Below the pieces are notes generated by a model. The model was not told the origin of the DNA, did not search any database, and saw only the letters and a list, made by a program, of their open reading frames with translations. From Bradyrhizobium sp. LMTR 3 (GTDB lineage Bacteria > Pseudomonadota > Alphaproteobacteria > Rhizobiales > Xanthobacteraceae): a DNA stretch of 64,000 nt. The position numbers were made by a program, and so were the translations under genes. Below are positions 9,201-16,731 of the stretch, one piece after another; the stretch's first letter is position 1; every line of letters starts with the position of its first letter. The DNA is taken from assembly GCF_001693485.1 (NCBI RefSeq), contig NZ_MAXC01000010.1, positions 1 through 64,000 on the forward strand. The letters run 5' to 3'.

Positions 9201-9679
9201 TCGCTCTGGTGGGCGAGCGTCGAGGACTGGCAGCCATGGTCGTCGCCGGCCAGTGCAATCACGCCGCCATTCGGCGAGGTGCCGGCGGAGTTCGCATGCT
9301 TCAGCGCATCGACGGAACGGTCGACGCCGGGGCCCTTGCCATACCAGATGCCGAATACGCCATCGACCTTGGCGCCCGGGAACATGCCGACCTGCTGGCT
9401 CCCCCATACAGCGGTAGCCGCCAGGTCCTCGTTGAGACCGGGCGAGAACTCGATGTCATGCTGCTTGAGGAAGGTTTTGGCGCGCCACAGCGCGTGATCG
9501 TACATGCCGAGCGGCGAGCCGCGATAGCCTGATATGAAGCCTGCGGTATTGAGCCCCTGTGCGCGGTCGCGTTCGCGCTGCAACATCGGCAACCGGACCA
9601 GCGCCTGCGTACCGGACAGAAAAATCCGCTTCGCATCCAGACGGTATTTGTCGTCCAGACCCACTTCCATCAACGCCAT
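6206..9679 (-). CDS. Indolepyruvate ferredoxin oxidoreductase, fused alpha-beta type
   Basis: A 1157-residue single-chain enzyme that oxidatively decarboxylates aryl-2-oxo acids (from Trp, Tyr, Phe) to aryl-acetyl-CoA with ferredoxin as acceptor. The N-terminal part is the pyrimidine-binding/IorA region. The thiamine-diphosphate core includes YFCSGCPHNTSTK and GIGCHGMAL. A cysteine-rich Fe-S segment (ERVCEGCGDCSSVSNC, then CNKDFSCIEGFC) lies near residues 630-680. An IorB-like gamma domain begins at VTGIGGTGV near 721. Length matches the fused proteobacterial form. The start at 9679 is chosen for GGGGAGCGG upstream; the frame stays open 39 codons further. No other amino-acid catabolic gene adjoins it directly. 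Confidence 0.9.
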   Translation of the reverse strand: MALMEVGLDDKYRLDAKRIFLSGTQALVRLPMLQRERDRAQGLNTAGFISGYRGSPLGMYDHALWRAKTFLKQHDIEFSPGLNEDLAATAVWGSQQVGMFPGAKVDGVFGIWYGKGPGVDRSVDALKHANSAGTSPNGGVIALAGDDHGCQSSTLAHQSEQVFAAALMPVVNPATLQDYLDLGILGFALSRYSGCWVGFKAISETVESSASIISDPDRIKIITPDDFEMPPGGLSIRWPDAPMEQERRLHGPKMQAVAAFARVNRFDRVVLDSRPARLGIMATGKAYLDLRQALADLGINDAEAQALGLRIYKVALTWPLEESGARAFAEGLQDVLVVEEKRGFIEDQLLRILYNVDASKRPSVVGKRDESGAMLLPSEGELTPTMVAAAVVARLRKLGHRSPALEQRLAKLEAFDRPGDGAGAAKLQRTPYFCSGCPHNTSTKIPEGSRAMAGIGCHGMALSVPNRRTQTISHMGAEGVTWIGQAPFTSEAHVFQNLGDGTYTHSGLLAIRAAAAAGVNITYKILYNDAVAMTGGQPAEGGLTVSQIAHQVSAEGAKRLVIVSDDPEKYPTSYFPSGATVHHRRELDAVQKELREVKGLTVLIYDQTCAAEKRRRRKRGLYPDPPKRVFINERVCEGCGDCSSVSNCVSVQPLETEFGRKRRIDQSNCNKDFSCIEGFCPSFVTVHGGRLRKADRAAADPSALFSDLPTPATPALDGAYNILVTGIGGTGVITIGALLGMAAHVEGRACSTLDFTGLSQKNGAVMSHVRIAPQADDLSTVRIAPGGANLILGCDIVVATSIPALSRAERGVTRAIVNADLLPTASFVINPDIDFEAGTMRDALNEAVTASDLDILDATGLATALMGDSIATNSFMLGFAFQRGAIPLSLEAIMKAIDLNGAAIEMNKLAFSWGRLAAHDLPRVVSAARFKSSGAAPVRRTLDESIAFRARFLTDYQNEAYSKRYLADVERVRGAEAKAAPGSHELTEAFAKGLFKLMAYKDEYEVARLYSDGEFAKALKEQFDGDPGVKVSLAPPLLASRDRLTGHLRKREFGAWIFRTFDILTRFKFLRGTAFDPFGYTAERRMERALPGEYSAMILGHLDKAKPHDWPRLVALAKSAELVRGYGHVKEANVAKYRAERSRLEAAIGQPVAQAAE

Positions 9680-9881
9680 TTCGTCCGCTCCCCGTCGCGC
9701 TTTTCTGTCCGCCGATTGTTCGAACCGGTCTAATTGCGAACAGCATGCACCGATTTTGCTATGCGTGCCCAGCGTGAATTCATGGCCGCAGGGCATATCT
9801 CGCCCGTCGTGTGGATCGGCCGGGCCTCTTGCGGGAGCCCGCCTTCTTTGAAACGCTTGGGGGTAAAGGGAGACACCAGCG

Positions 9882-10823
9882 ATGACAGAACCGGCGTTCA
9901 GGACCGAGATATTGGAGAACGGTAATCTGCTCGCCGGGCCATGGCGGAGCCCGAGGCAAATGCTCCACGCGCAGGTCTATGATTCGCACGCCTCGATCCA
10001 CGACGATGCAACCGCGCAGAAGCTCGGGTTTCAGGGCGGCACAATCGAGGGCCCGACCCATTTCAGCCAGTTCGCGCCGCTGTGCGAACGCATCTGGGGC
10101 CAGGCTTGGTTCGAAACCGGCTGCCTGTCCGCGCACTACCGCAATCCCGCCTTCGAAGGCGAAGAAGTGCAGGCCAACATCGAGAAACCGAAGCCGGGGC
10201 AAACGACTTGCGCGATCGGCATGACCAAGCGCGATGGCACCGAGATTTTGCGCGGCACCGCCTCCGTCGGCGAAGTAATGGAAACGGCGCTTTCCCGGCG
10301 GCTCGGCGAATTGAAGCCGCTCGCCGATCCCGTCATCCTCGCCGATCTCAAGGTCGGCATGAAGACGCCGCGTCAGATCGTGAAAATGGATTTCGACCAG
10401 CATATGGGCGATCTCTATCCGTTTTCGCTTGAGCAGAAGTTGAAGGTTATCACCGAACCATCGGCGTATTATTCCCAGGAGCTCAATCCCTGGGGCCGCG
10501 CGATCATCCCGTTCGAAATGCTGAGCGTGCTGTTTCAGTACCGCGCCCGCGAGGACCGGCTGCCGGTCCGCGGACCCGCGGTCGGGCTGTTCGCGGATCA
10601 GGAGATCCGCCTGCTACGCGGGCCGCTGTTCGTCGGCGAGAACTATGCAACCGAACGCGAGGTCGTCGCGCTCAGCGGCAGCCGCCGCACCGAAAGCGTG
10701 TGGATGCGCACGACCGTGTTCGCCATGGACGATACGCTCGTCGCCACCATGCTGTTGAACATGGCGAGCATCAAGGATTCCTACGCCAACTACGAGCAGG
10801 AGCATAAAGCGCTCTATGGCTAG
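9882..10823 (+). CDS. MaoC/hotdog-like dehydratase domain protein
   Basis: A 313-residue protein. The segment GFQGGTIEGPTHFSQF followed by LSAHYRNPAFEGEEVQA resembles MaoC-type hotdog hydratases, in which a D-x4-H pair sits before a central helix. The canonical dyad is not obvious to me, so catalytic activity is uncertain. The C-terminal half (about residues 160-313) is unrecognised. GGGAGACACCAGCG precedes the ATG. The SDR gene starts 66 bases downstream on the same strand, suggesting joint transcription and a CoA-linked or carbonyl-reducing catabolic role. Confidence 0.6.
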   Translation: MTEPAFRTEILENGNLLAGPWRSPRQMLHAQVYDSHASIHDDATAQKLGFQGGTIEGPTHFSQFAPLCERIWGQAWFETGCLSAHYRNPAFEGEEVQANIEKPKPGQTTCAIGMTKRDGTEILRGTASVGEVMETALSRRLGELKPLADPVILADLKVGMKTPRQIVKMDFDQHMGDLYPFSLEQKLKVITEPSAYYSQELNPWGRAIIPFEMLSVLFQYRAREDRLPVRGPAVGLFADQEIRLLRGPLFVGENYATEREVVALSGSRRTESVWMRTTVFAMDDTLVATMLLNMASIKDSYANYEQEHKALYG

Positions 10824-10889
10824 GTGAGCCCGAGCCGACAACGAACAATGAGGTACTGCAACAGTACCCGATCCCGGGAGTGGAACGAG

Positions 10890-11690
10890 ATGCGCCTGAA
10901 AGATCGTATCGCCATCGTCGTCGGCGCTGGCCAGAGCCCCGGCGAAGGCATCGGCAACGGCCGCGCCACCGCGCTGACCTTCGCGCGCGAGGGCGCCAAA
11001 GTGCTGTGCGTCGATCATAATCTGGCCTCTGCCCAGGAAACCGTCGACATGATCGCCGAGAGCCACGGCGTGGCGGCAGCATTCAGGGCCGACGTTACCA
11101 AAAATGCCGAGCTCAAGGCGATGGTGGCAGACGCGCAAGCACGCTGGGGCCGCATAGACGTGCTGCACAATAATGTCGGCGTCAGCCTGGCCGGCGGCGA
11201 TGCCGAGCTGCTCGAGATCAGCGAGGAAGCGTTCGACCGCTGCGTCGCGATCAACCTGAAGAGCTGCGTGTGGGCGGCCAGGCACGTCATCCCGATCATG
11301 CGCCAGCAAAGAAGCGGCGCGATCATCAACATCTCCTCGATGGCCGCGATCACGACCTATCCGTACGTCGCCTACAAGGCGACCAAGTCGGCGATGATCG
11401 CCTTCACCGAACAGCTCGCCTACCAGAACGCGCAATACGGCATCCGCGCCAACGTCATCCTGCCCGGACTGATGAACACGCCGATGGCGGTCGACACCCG
11501 CGCCCGCGAATTCAACAAGAGCCGCGCCGAGGTCGAGGCCGAACGCGACAGCAAGGTGCCGCTGCGCCAGAAGATGGGCACCGGCTGGGACGTCGCCAAC
11601 GCAGCGCTGTTCCTCGCCTCGGACGAAGCGAGTTTTATCACCGGCGTGACATTGCCGGTCGACGGCGGCGCCAGCGTGCGGCGGGGATAG
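10890..11690 (+). CDS. SDR family oxidoreductase
   Basis: A 266-residue classical short-chain dehydrogenase/reductase. It has the nucleotide-binding motif VVGAGQSPGEGIG (an extended TGxxxGxG), HNNVGVS in place of NNAG, and the catalytic set ISSMAA / YKATK. It ends LPVDGGASVRRG as usual for the family. The start at 10890 is used because GGGAG precedes it and the Rossmann fold begins at once. It follows the MaoC-like gene on the same strand. The substrate is unknown; family members oxidise or reduce hydroxyl/keto groups with NAD(P). Confidence 0.88.
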   Translation: MRLKDRIAIVVGAGQSPGEGIGNGRATALTFAREGAKVLCVDHNLASAQETVDMIAESHGVAAAFRADVTKNAELKAMVADAQARWGRIDVLHNNVGVSLAGGDAELLEISEEAFDRCVAINLKSCVWAARHVIPIMRQQRSGAIINISSMAAITTYPYVAYKATKSAMIAFTEQLAYQNAQYGIRANVILPGLMNTPMAVDTRAREFNKSRAEVEAERDSKVPLRQKMGTGWDVANAALFLASDEASFITGVTLPVDGGASVRRG

Positions 11691-12074
11691 ACGCGTGAAT
11701 CGTAGGGTGGGCAAAGGAGCGTAAGCGACGTGCCCACCATTCCCCGGCACAAAAGATGGTGGGCACGCTGCGCTTTTGCCCACCCTATGCGGCCTACGGC
11801 CGACGAAACAACCGCGCCGTTTACCTTTCGTTAGTAACTTTCTCTTAACGGTTGCGGCGATTGGGCGGTCTTTTTGACGCCCGTGCTCACGCGACCTGCG
11901 CCAGCGTCATTTGTTTTTGGCCCACGCGCGTGATTCGACAACATCGACCAATTCCAATGACACGATGATGTGACAGCGCATCGTCGCTTGTCGAAATCCC
12001 GACTCGTTGCGGTCGCACGAATTTCATGTGCGCTCGCTATGAGACGCCACAAGAATTGTGGAAGCCGAGGCACC
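11691..12074. other. 384-base intergenic stretch between the SDR gene and a small gene
   Basis: It holds the inverted repeat at 11702-11788 and then about 285 bases of lower-GC DNA. At 11835-11850 the pattern GTAA-N7-TTAAC resembles the alphaproteobacterial CtrA consensus TTAA-N7-TTAA with one mismatch, but a single match is weak evidence. No further gene is visible. Confidence 0.5.
11702..11788. repeat. Imperfect inverted repeat related to the 5527 element
   Basis: Arms begin GTAGGGTGGGC at 11702 and end GCCCACCCTAT at 11788; the inner ends are CCACCAT and ATGGTGG. It lies 11 bases after the SDR stop and belongs to the same GTAGGGTGGG family as 5527-5614. It may act as a 3' mRNA structure. 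Confidence 0.8.
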
Positions 12075-12299
12075 ATGAACGAAGAATTCGACTACGACCT
12101 GACGCCGTCCCAGTGGGAAACGTTGAAGGCATTGCGGAGCCCGGCATCAAGGCTGCCGCGCATGAGCCGCACCACGATCGACGGCCTGATCGCGCTCGAA
12201 CTCGCCGTGATGCACGGCGACGCACCCGCCATCACGGCAAAGGGACGCAAGGTGCTGATTCGCGGCTCGTCGCTGCTGTTGCAGGATCTGGCGGCGTGA
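12075..12299 (+). CDS. Small hypothetical protein
   Basis: A 74-residue protein starting MNEEFDYDLTPSQWETLKAL. Predicted helices run through TTIDGLIALELAVMHGD and end in a short ITAKGRKVLIRGSSLLL segment. The arrangement recalls a small winged-helix-like fold in which a C-terminal T-x-KG-R turn ends a degenerate MarR-like domain, but this is only a resemblance. The ribosome-binding signal (CCGAGG) is modest. It is followed by a palindromic repeat. Confidence 0.55.
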   Translation: MNEEFDYDLTPSQWETLKALRSPASRLPRMSRTTIDGLIALELAVMHGDAPAITAKGRKVLIRGSSLLLQDLAA

Positions 12300-12354
12300 T
12301 TCGTCGCAGCGCGATCGGATCAGGTACAACTGCAGCCGCGAGGAGACTGCGCTC

Positions 12355-12481
12355 CCTCTCCCGCTTGCGGGGGAGGGTTGGGGTGGGGGTATCGCCGCGA
12401 GTCACACTGTTCGTGTGGAGAGAGCCCCCACCCGGATCACATCTGACGATGTGATCCGACCTCCCCCGCAAGCGGGAGAGG
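12355..12481. repeat. Perfect 22-bp inverted repeat, same family as 129-275
   Basis: Arms 12355-12376 and 12460-12481 are exact reverse complements with core CTTGCGGGGGAGG. The interior carries a smaller palindrome, GGATCACATC / GATGTGATCC, at about 12434-12457. It separates the small gene at 12075 from the cupin gene, which is read in the opposite direction. Confidence 0.88.
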
Positions 12482-12527
12482 TGGCAATCCCCGAGTGGCT
12501 TATTCATCCACGCGTCACCTAATAACT

Positions 12528-12911
12528 TCACACCGGCCTCTCCTCATCCGTCACCGGCGAGGTGATCACCAGGAACACCAGATCGACCAGCCCGGAATTC
12601 GAGATCGCGTGTTCGACACCAGGCGGCAGGAAGATGACGTCGTGCTTGCGTACCACGTGATTTTTTCCTGCAATCTCCATCAGCCCCTCGCCTTCGAGCA
12701 CATGATAGATCTGCTCCTGCACAAGGTGCTTGTGGCGCGCGACATGGGCCATCGGCTGGTACATCGAGATGCGATAGTCGATGTGGCGAGAGCCTGCAGT
12801 CTCCGGCATCACCAGCGGTTTTGATAGTGCGCCGCCAAAGTGATTGGGGAATTCGCGCCAAGGTACCTCGGCGATATTGCGGATGAAGGCGCCGTTGTTT
12901 TCTGGAGCCAT
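12528..12911 (-). CDS. Cupin domain protein
   Basis: A 127-residue single-domain cupin. The first motif is seen at HKHLVQEQIYHVLEGEG (two His and a Glu as metal ligands), and the second ends in PPGVEHAISN with the further histidine. An AAGGAGG ribosome-binding site stands just before the ATG. It is the last gene of a leftward operon after the TPP enzyme and the SDR (gap 18 bases). It may be a small isomerase, dioxygenase or binding protein for the same substrate; the chemistry cannot be told. Confidence 0.82.
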   Translation of the reverse strand: MAPENNGAFIRNIAEVPWREFPNHFGGALSKPLVMPETAGSRHIDYRISMYQPMAHVARHKHLVQEQIYHVLEGEGLMEIAGKNHVVRKHDVIFLPPGVEHAISNSGLVDLVFLVITSPVTDEERPV

Positions 12912-12929
12912 GATTGCCTCCTTTGCCGG

Positions 12930-13634
12930 TCAGATCACTAGCGCCCCGCCATCGATATAGACGATCGATCCCGTCGCAAAACCGTTCGCCATGAAGCTCA
13001 GGATTTGCCGCGCGATGTCCTCAGCCGCACCGACGCGGCCGACCGGAAGCGCGGCCGCCGTCTTCGCCAGCATGTCGCGCCGCGCCTCTTCCGGCATCGC
13101 AGCGCGGATCGCGGTGTCGATCACGCCCGGCGAGACGGCATTGACACGCACCGGCGCCAATTCCAGCGCGAGCGCCCTCGCCAGCGACTCCAGCGCGCCG
13201 TTGGCGGCGCCGACGATTGCCGAGTTCGGCCGCGGGCGAACGCTGAGAAAACCGGAGACCAGGGTCAGCGAGCCGCCGGCGCGGATTTCGGCCTCGCGCG
13301 CGACCCGCCACGCGCCCCAAAACTTGCCTTCCATGGTGGCGCGAACATCCTCCATCGCCACCGTCTTGAACGGGCCGGTGCGAAGCTGCGCCGCCGTGAC
13401 CACGACGTGATCGACCGGACCGCAACGCCGGAACAGCTTTGCGACGCTGTCATCGCTGGTGACGTCGGCGGGGATCGCGATGGCGTTCAGCTTCTCCGCC
13501 ACATGGTCGAGCTTTTCGACATTGCGGGACGCAATGATGACATCGGCGCCCTCGCGCTTCGCCATCTCCGCGGTCGCCAGACCGATACCGGAGGAACCAC
13601 CGACGACGACGACTTTCTTGCCTGCAAGTAGCAT
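12930..13634 (-). CDS. SDR-like protein lacking the catalytic YxxxK
   Basis: A 234-residue Rossmann protein with an intact nucleotide motif (VVGGSSGIG) and NAVSPGVIDT in the C-terminal half. Where classical SDRs have YxxxK, this one reads IVGAANGAL, so tyrosine and lysine are replaced by valine and asparagine. The serine strand LVSGFLS is present. It may bind NAD(P) and either use another acid/base or serve a non-dehydrogenase role. GAGGAAATCAC precedes the ATG. It sits between the TPP enzyme (20-base gap) and the cupin gene, so it is probably part of that operon. Confidence 0.85.
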   Translation of the reverse strand: MLLAGKKVVVVGGSSGIGLATAEMAKREGADVIIASRNVEKLDHVAEKLNAIAIPADVTSDDSVAKLFRRCGPVDHVVVTAAQLRTGPFKTVAMEDVRATMEGKFWGAWRVAREAEIRAGGSLTLVSGFLSVRPRPNSAIVGAANGALESLARALALELAPVRVNAVSPGVIDTAIRAAMPEEARRDMLAKTAAALPVGRVGAAEDIARQILSFMANGFATGSIVYIDGGALVI

Positions 13635-13654
13635 GTGATTTCCTCGAAGTGAGA

Positions 13655-15454
13655 TCAGGCGGGCTGGTAGCGCGTGCCGATGCCGGCGTTGCTCTGCCCA
13701 AGCCCGGGCAATTCCCAGACGCCCGCACCGACCGGATTGATGTCGGCGGCGATATCGACGTCGATCAGATAGGGTTTGTTCGCTGCGATGCCTTTGCGGA
13801 TGGCCTCGCCGAGATCGCCGGCGCGATCGATCCGCACGCCCTCGACGCCGCAGGAACGCGCCATCGCGGCGAAATCCGGATTGTAGCGCTCGCCGGTGTG
13901 GGGATCGTGGAAATCGGTCGCGAGCTCGCGGCCGCCGAGATAGCCGCGCTGCAGCCCGCGGATCGAGGCATAGGCGTAATTGTTCCAGACCACCCAGACC
14001 ACGGGCAGATTATATTCCACTGCCGTGCCCAGCACGTTGGCGTGCATGAAGAAGGCGCCGTCGCCGCACACCGACACGCAGGGACGATCGGGTGCCGCGA
14101 ACTTCGCGCCCATCACGCCGGCCACGCCAAAGCCCATCGGGCCAAATCCCATCGAACCGATCAGCGAATCCGGCCGCCGCGGCTTGCAGAAGCCGAGCAG
14201 CCAATTGTGATGCACGCCGATGTCGCTGACGAGGATCGCATCCTCCGGCAGCGCCTTGTCGATCTCGAGCGCGGCGCGCTGCGGATTGATCGGTGTGGTG
14301 TCGTCGGAAAAGCCGGGCGCGACGAACTTGTCCCACTCCTTCCGATAGCCATCGATCTGCGAAAGCCACTTCTTCCGCGCGTCCAGCTTCTTCGAGAGAT
14401 CGCCGCGGCGATCGAGCTCGGCGTGAACCTGCCGCAGGAAGGTGCGCACATCGGCCATCAGGCCGAGCGCGACCGGATAGTTGCGGCCGATCTCCTCGGG
14501 ATCGATATCGACATGGATCAGCCGCGTCGGCGGAATGGTGAAGGAATAGCCCGGGATCCACGAGCTCGACGTGCGGTCGTCGAACCGCATTCCCATTGCC
14601 AGCAGCACGTCGGCCTGACGCGTTGCATGATTGGCTTGATAATGGCCGGCGCGCGCGACGAGGCCCAGCGCCAGCGGATGGTTGCAGTCGATCGCGCCGA
14701 GGCCGCTGGCCGAGGCCGCGACCGGTATCTGCAGCCGCTCGGCGAGGCGCAGCAGTTCCTCCGCCGCGCCGCCATAGCGCACGCCCTGCCCGACAATGAT
14801 CGTCGGTCGCTCGGCGGAAAGCAGCATGTCGACGGCTTTCACGACGCCCTCCGGATCGGCGCCGCAGCGGCTCGATATGTTGGCATTCCATTCGATCGCA
14901 TTCGGCGCCTCCTCGGCCGCCGATTCCATGAACACGTCGAACGGCACGTCGAGCACGACGGGACCGGGCCGGCCGGTCGTCATGGTCTTCCAGGCCTGCC
15001 GCACCGCCAGCGGCACCATCTCGCCGCGCGTCGGCTGGAACACCTTCTTGCAGATCGTGCGCACGGTGGAAGGAAAATCGGCCTGATGATGCCGATACAT
15101 CTCCTGGAAGGCGCCGCGGTTGAACTGGCTGGTCGGCACGTTGCCGGTCACCGCCAGAAACGGCACGGAATCGAGAAAGGCATTCGCAAGCGAGATCGGC
15201 AGGTTCGCCGAGCCGGGCCCGCAGGAGGTAAACGTCGCCGCCGGCCGGCCCGAGACGCGGTAGTAAACGTCGGCCATGAAGCCGGCGACGCTCTCGTGAT
15301 GTACCGAGATCGTCTTGATATCGTGGGAACGCTCGTACAGCGCGTCGATGAACTGGATGTTGCCGTGGCCACACAGGCCGAACACCTGCGGTACTTTCTC
15401 CTGGATCAGATAGTCGACGATGACCTGGGCACCGTTGAGCATGTTACGCGACAT
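13655..15454 (-). CDS. Thiamine-diphosphate enzyme, acetolactate synthase-like
   Basis: A 599-residue protein with the three-domain layout of acetolactate synthase, benzoylformate decarboxylase and relatives. The N-terminal pyrimidine domain carries the cofactor-activating glutamate in VHHESVAGFMAD. The central domain is followed by a C-terminal diphosphate domain with GDGAFFMHAN (near residue 462) and the paired asparagines WNNYAYAS. No regulatory subunit gene is adjacent, which argues for a catabolic 2-oxo-acid enzyme rather than branched-chain synthesis. GGGAG before the ATG at 15454 sets the start. It heads the TPP enzyme-SDR-cupin operon and is divergent from the IclR gene, its likely regulator. 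Confidence 0.85.
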   Translation of the reverse strand: MSRNMLNGAQVIVDYLIQEKVPQVFGLCGHGNIQFIDALYERSHDIKTISVHHESVAGFMADVYYRVSGRPAATFTSCGPGSANLPISLANAFLDSVPFLAVTGNVPTSQFNRGAFQEMYRHHQADFPSTVRTICKKVFQPTRGEMVPLAVRQAWKTMTTGRPGPVVLDVPFDVFMESAAEEAPNAIEWNANISSRCGADPEGVVKAVDMLLSAERPTIIVGQGVRYGGAAEELLRLAERLQIPVAASASGLGAIDCNHPLALGLVARAGHYQANHATRQADVLLAMGMRFDDRTSSSWIPGYSFTIPPTRLIHVDIDPEEIGRNYPVALGLMADVRTFLRQVHAELDRRGDLSKKLDARKKWLSQIDGYRKEWDKFVAPGFSDDTTPINPQRAALEIDKALPEDAILVSDIGVHHNWLLGFCKPRRPDSLIGSMGFGPMGFGVAGVMGAKFAAPDRPCVSVCGDGAFFMHANVLGTAVEYNLPVVWVVWNNYAYASIRGLQRGYLGGRELATDFHDPHTGERYNPDFAAMARSCGVEGVRIDRAGDLGEAIRKGIAANKPYLIDVDIAADINPVGAGVWELPGLGQSNAGIGTRYQPA

Positions 15455-15597
15455 CGACCACTCTCTCCCTAAGCCCAACGAATTCGCCTCCGCGTCTTTA
15501 CCGCGCGCGGTCGGCTGTCTCGCGAACCTATTTCTCATAATACTGTACGTCAATTGCTATTGTGGTATGCTTCTGATTGCGCCTCCGACCGGGGGTG

Positions 15598-16554
15598 ATG
15601 CCGTTGAAGCGTAAGGGCGGCCTGCTAGACTTCGTCTCGCCCATCTGGAGAACTGATTCCGTGAAACCGCGCACCAAGCCGAAGACGACCGACAAGCCTG
15701 CAGGCCCACGCAAGGTTTCGATCGCAAGGCTGATGCCATCGAACGAGCCCAACATCGACGACGAAGCGGAGGAGCGTGCGCGCGGCGGCGTGCAGTCGCT
15801 CGGCCGCGCGTTCTCGATCCTCGAAGAAGTCGCACGTCACCGCGAAGGCATTGGATTGGCTGATCTCAGCAAGCTGGTGGGGCTACACAACTCCACCACC
15901 TTTCACCTCGCCAAGACGCTGGTCTCGCTCGGCTATCTCAGGCAGGAGCGCGATTCAAAACGCTACCGCGTCGGCCGGCCGCTGTTTGCGCTGGCGGCAA
16001 GCGCGCTCGACGAAATCGAGATGGTCAATCTGGCGACACCGATCCTGGAAGAGCTGTCGCGGGAGACCGGCGAAAGCGGCCATTTTGCCGTGAGAATGGG
16101 CGATACCGTGGTCGTAATCGCCCGCACCAGCGGGGCTGGCGCGTTCCAACTGACCGACCGCGTCGGCGTGGTGCGCCCTGCGCATTGCACCGCGCTCGGC
16201 AAGATCATGCTGGCCTCGCTGCGCCCCGATCAGTTGAAGCGCTTTCTCGAACGGGTCGAACTGAAACCATCGACAAAGAAGTCGATCACCGACCCTGCCG
16301 AGCTGATGCGCGAGATCGCCGAAATCCGCCGCAGCGCGATCGCCTTCGACGACGGCGAATTCAACGCCGAAGTCCGCTGCGTCGCCGTGCCGGTCTATCA
16401 TTTCACCGGCGAAGTGATCGGCGCGCTCGGCATCTCCGGCCCGATCTGGCGCATGACCGACGAGGTGGTGCAGAGCCGCGCCAAGCTGGTGCAATCGGCC
16501 GCCAGCCGACTGTCGATCGAATTCGGCGCGCGGGGTCTGGCGAAATCCTCCTGA
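15598..16554 (+). CDS. IclR family transcriptional regulator
   Basis: A 318-residue IclR regulator. The winged helix-turn-helix (VQSLGRAFSILEEVAR to LVSLGYLRQERDSKRY) starts near residue 65, and the effector domain has the usual VGVVRPAHCTALGKIMLA segment. The N-terminal tail before the DNA-binding domain is long and basic. The start is uncertain: ATG at 15598 is used here, while GTG at 15661 behind a GGAG is also possible. It is divergent from the TPP-enzyme operon across about 140 bases and upstream of the Liv-type transporter, so it may control either. Confidence 0.88.
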   Translation: MPLKRKGGLLDFVSPIWRTDSVKPRTKPKTTDKPAGPRKVSIARLMPSNEPNIDDEAEERARGGVQSLGRAFSILEEVARHREGIGLADLSKLVGLHNSTTFHLAKTLVSLGYLRQERDSKRYRVGRPLFALAASALDEIEMVNLATPILEELSRETGESGHFAVRMGDTVVVIARTSGAGAFQLTDRVGVVRPAHCTALGKIMLASLRPDQLKRFLERVELKPSTKKSITDPAELMREIAEIRRSAIAFDDGEFNAEVRCVAVPVYHFTGEVIGALGISGPIWRMTDEVVQSRAKLVQSAASRLSIEFGARGLAKSS

Positions 16555-16731
16555 TCCGATTGATCTAAATCCTCTCCGCACGGCAGAACGCGGCTGCGAC
16601 GCATTTGGCGTTGACAGGAGCGGCCGCGTCCGGAAATATCTTACAACAATAAAAGAACGTCTCTCACATTGTCGCATAAGCGGGAATCGGAGAGGGAACG
16701 TCGCGACGTACTCTCGGGGAGGAGATCAGTG

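Noticed and set aside
11835..11850. CtrA-like site GTAA-N7-TTAAC
   Set aside because: A single imperfect match in AT-richer intergenic DNA is expected by chance; kept only as a note.
13649..15472. 607-codon open frame antisense to the TPP enzyme gene
   Set aside because: The opposite strand encodes an intact TPP enzyme; this frame is His/Arg-rich and domain-free, typical of antisense shadow.
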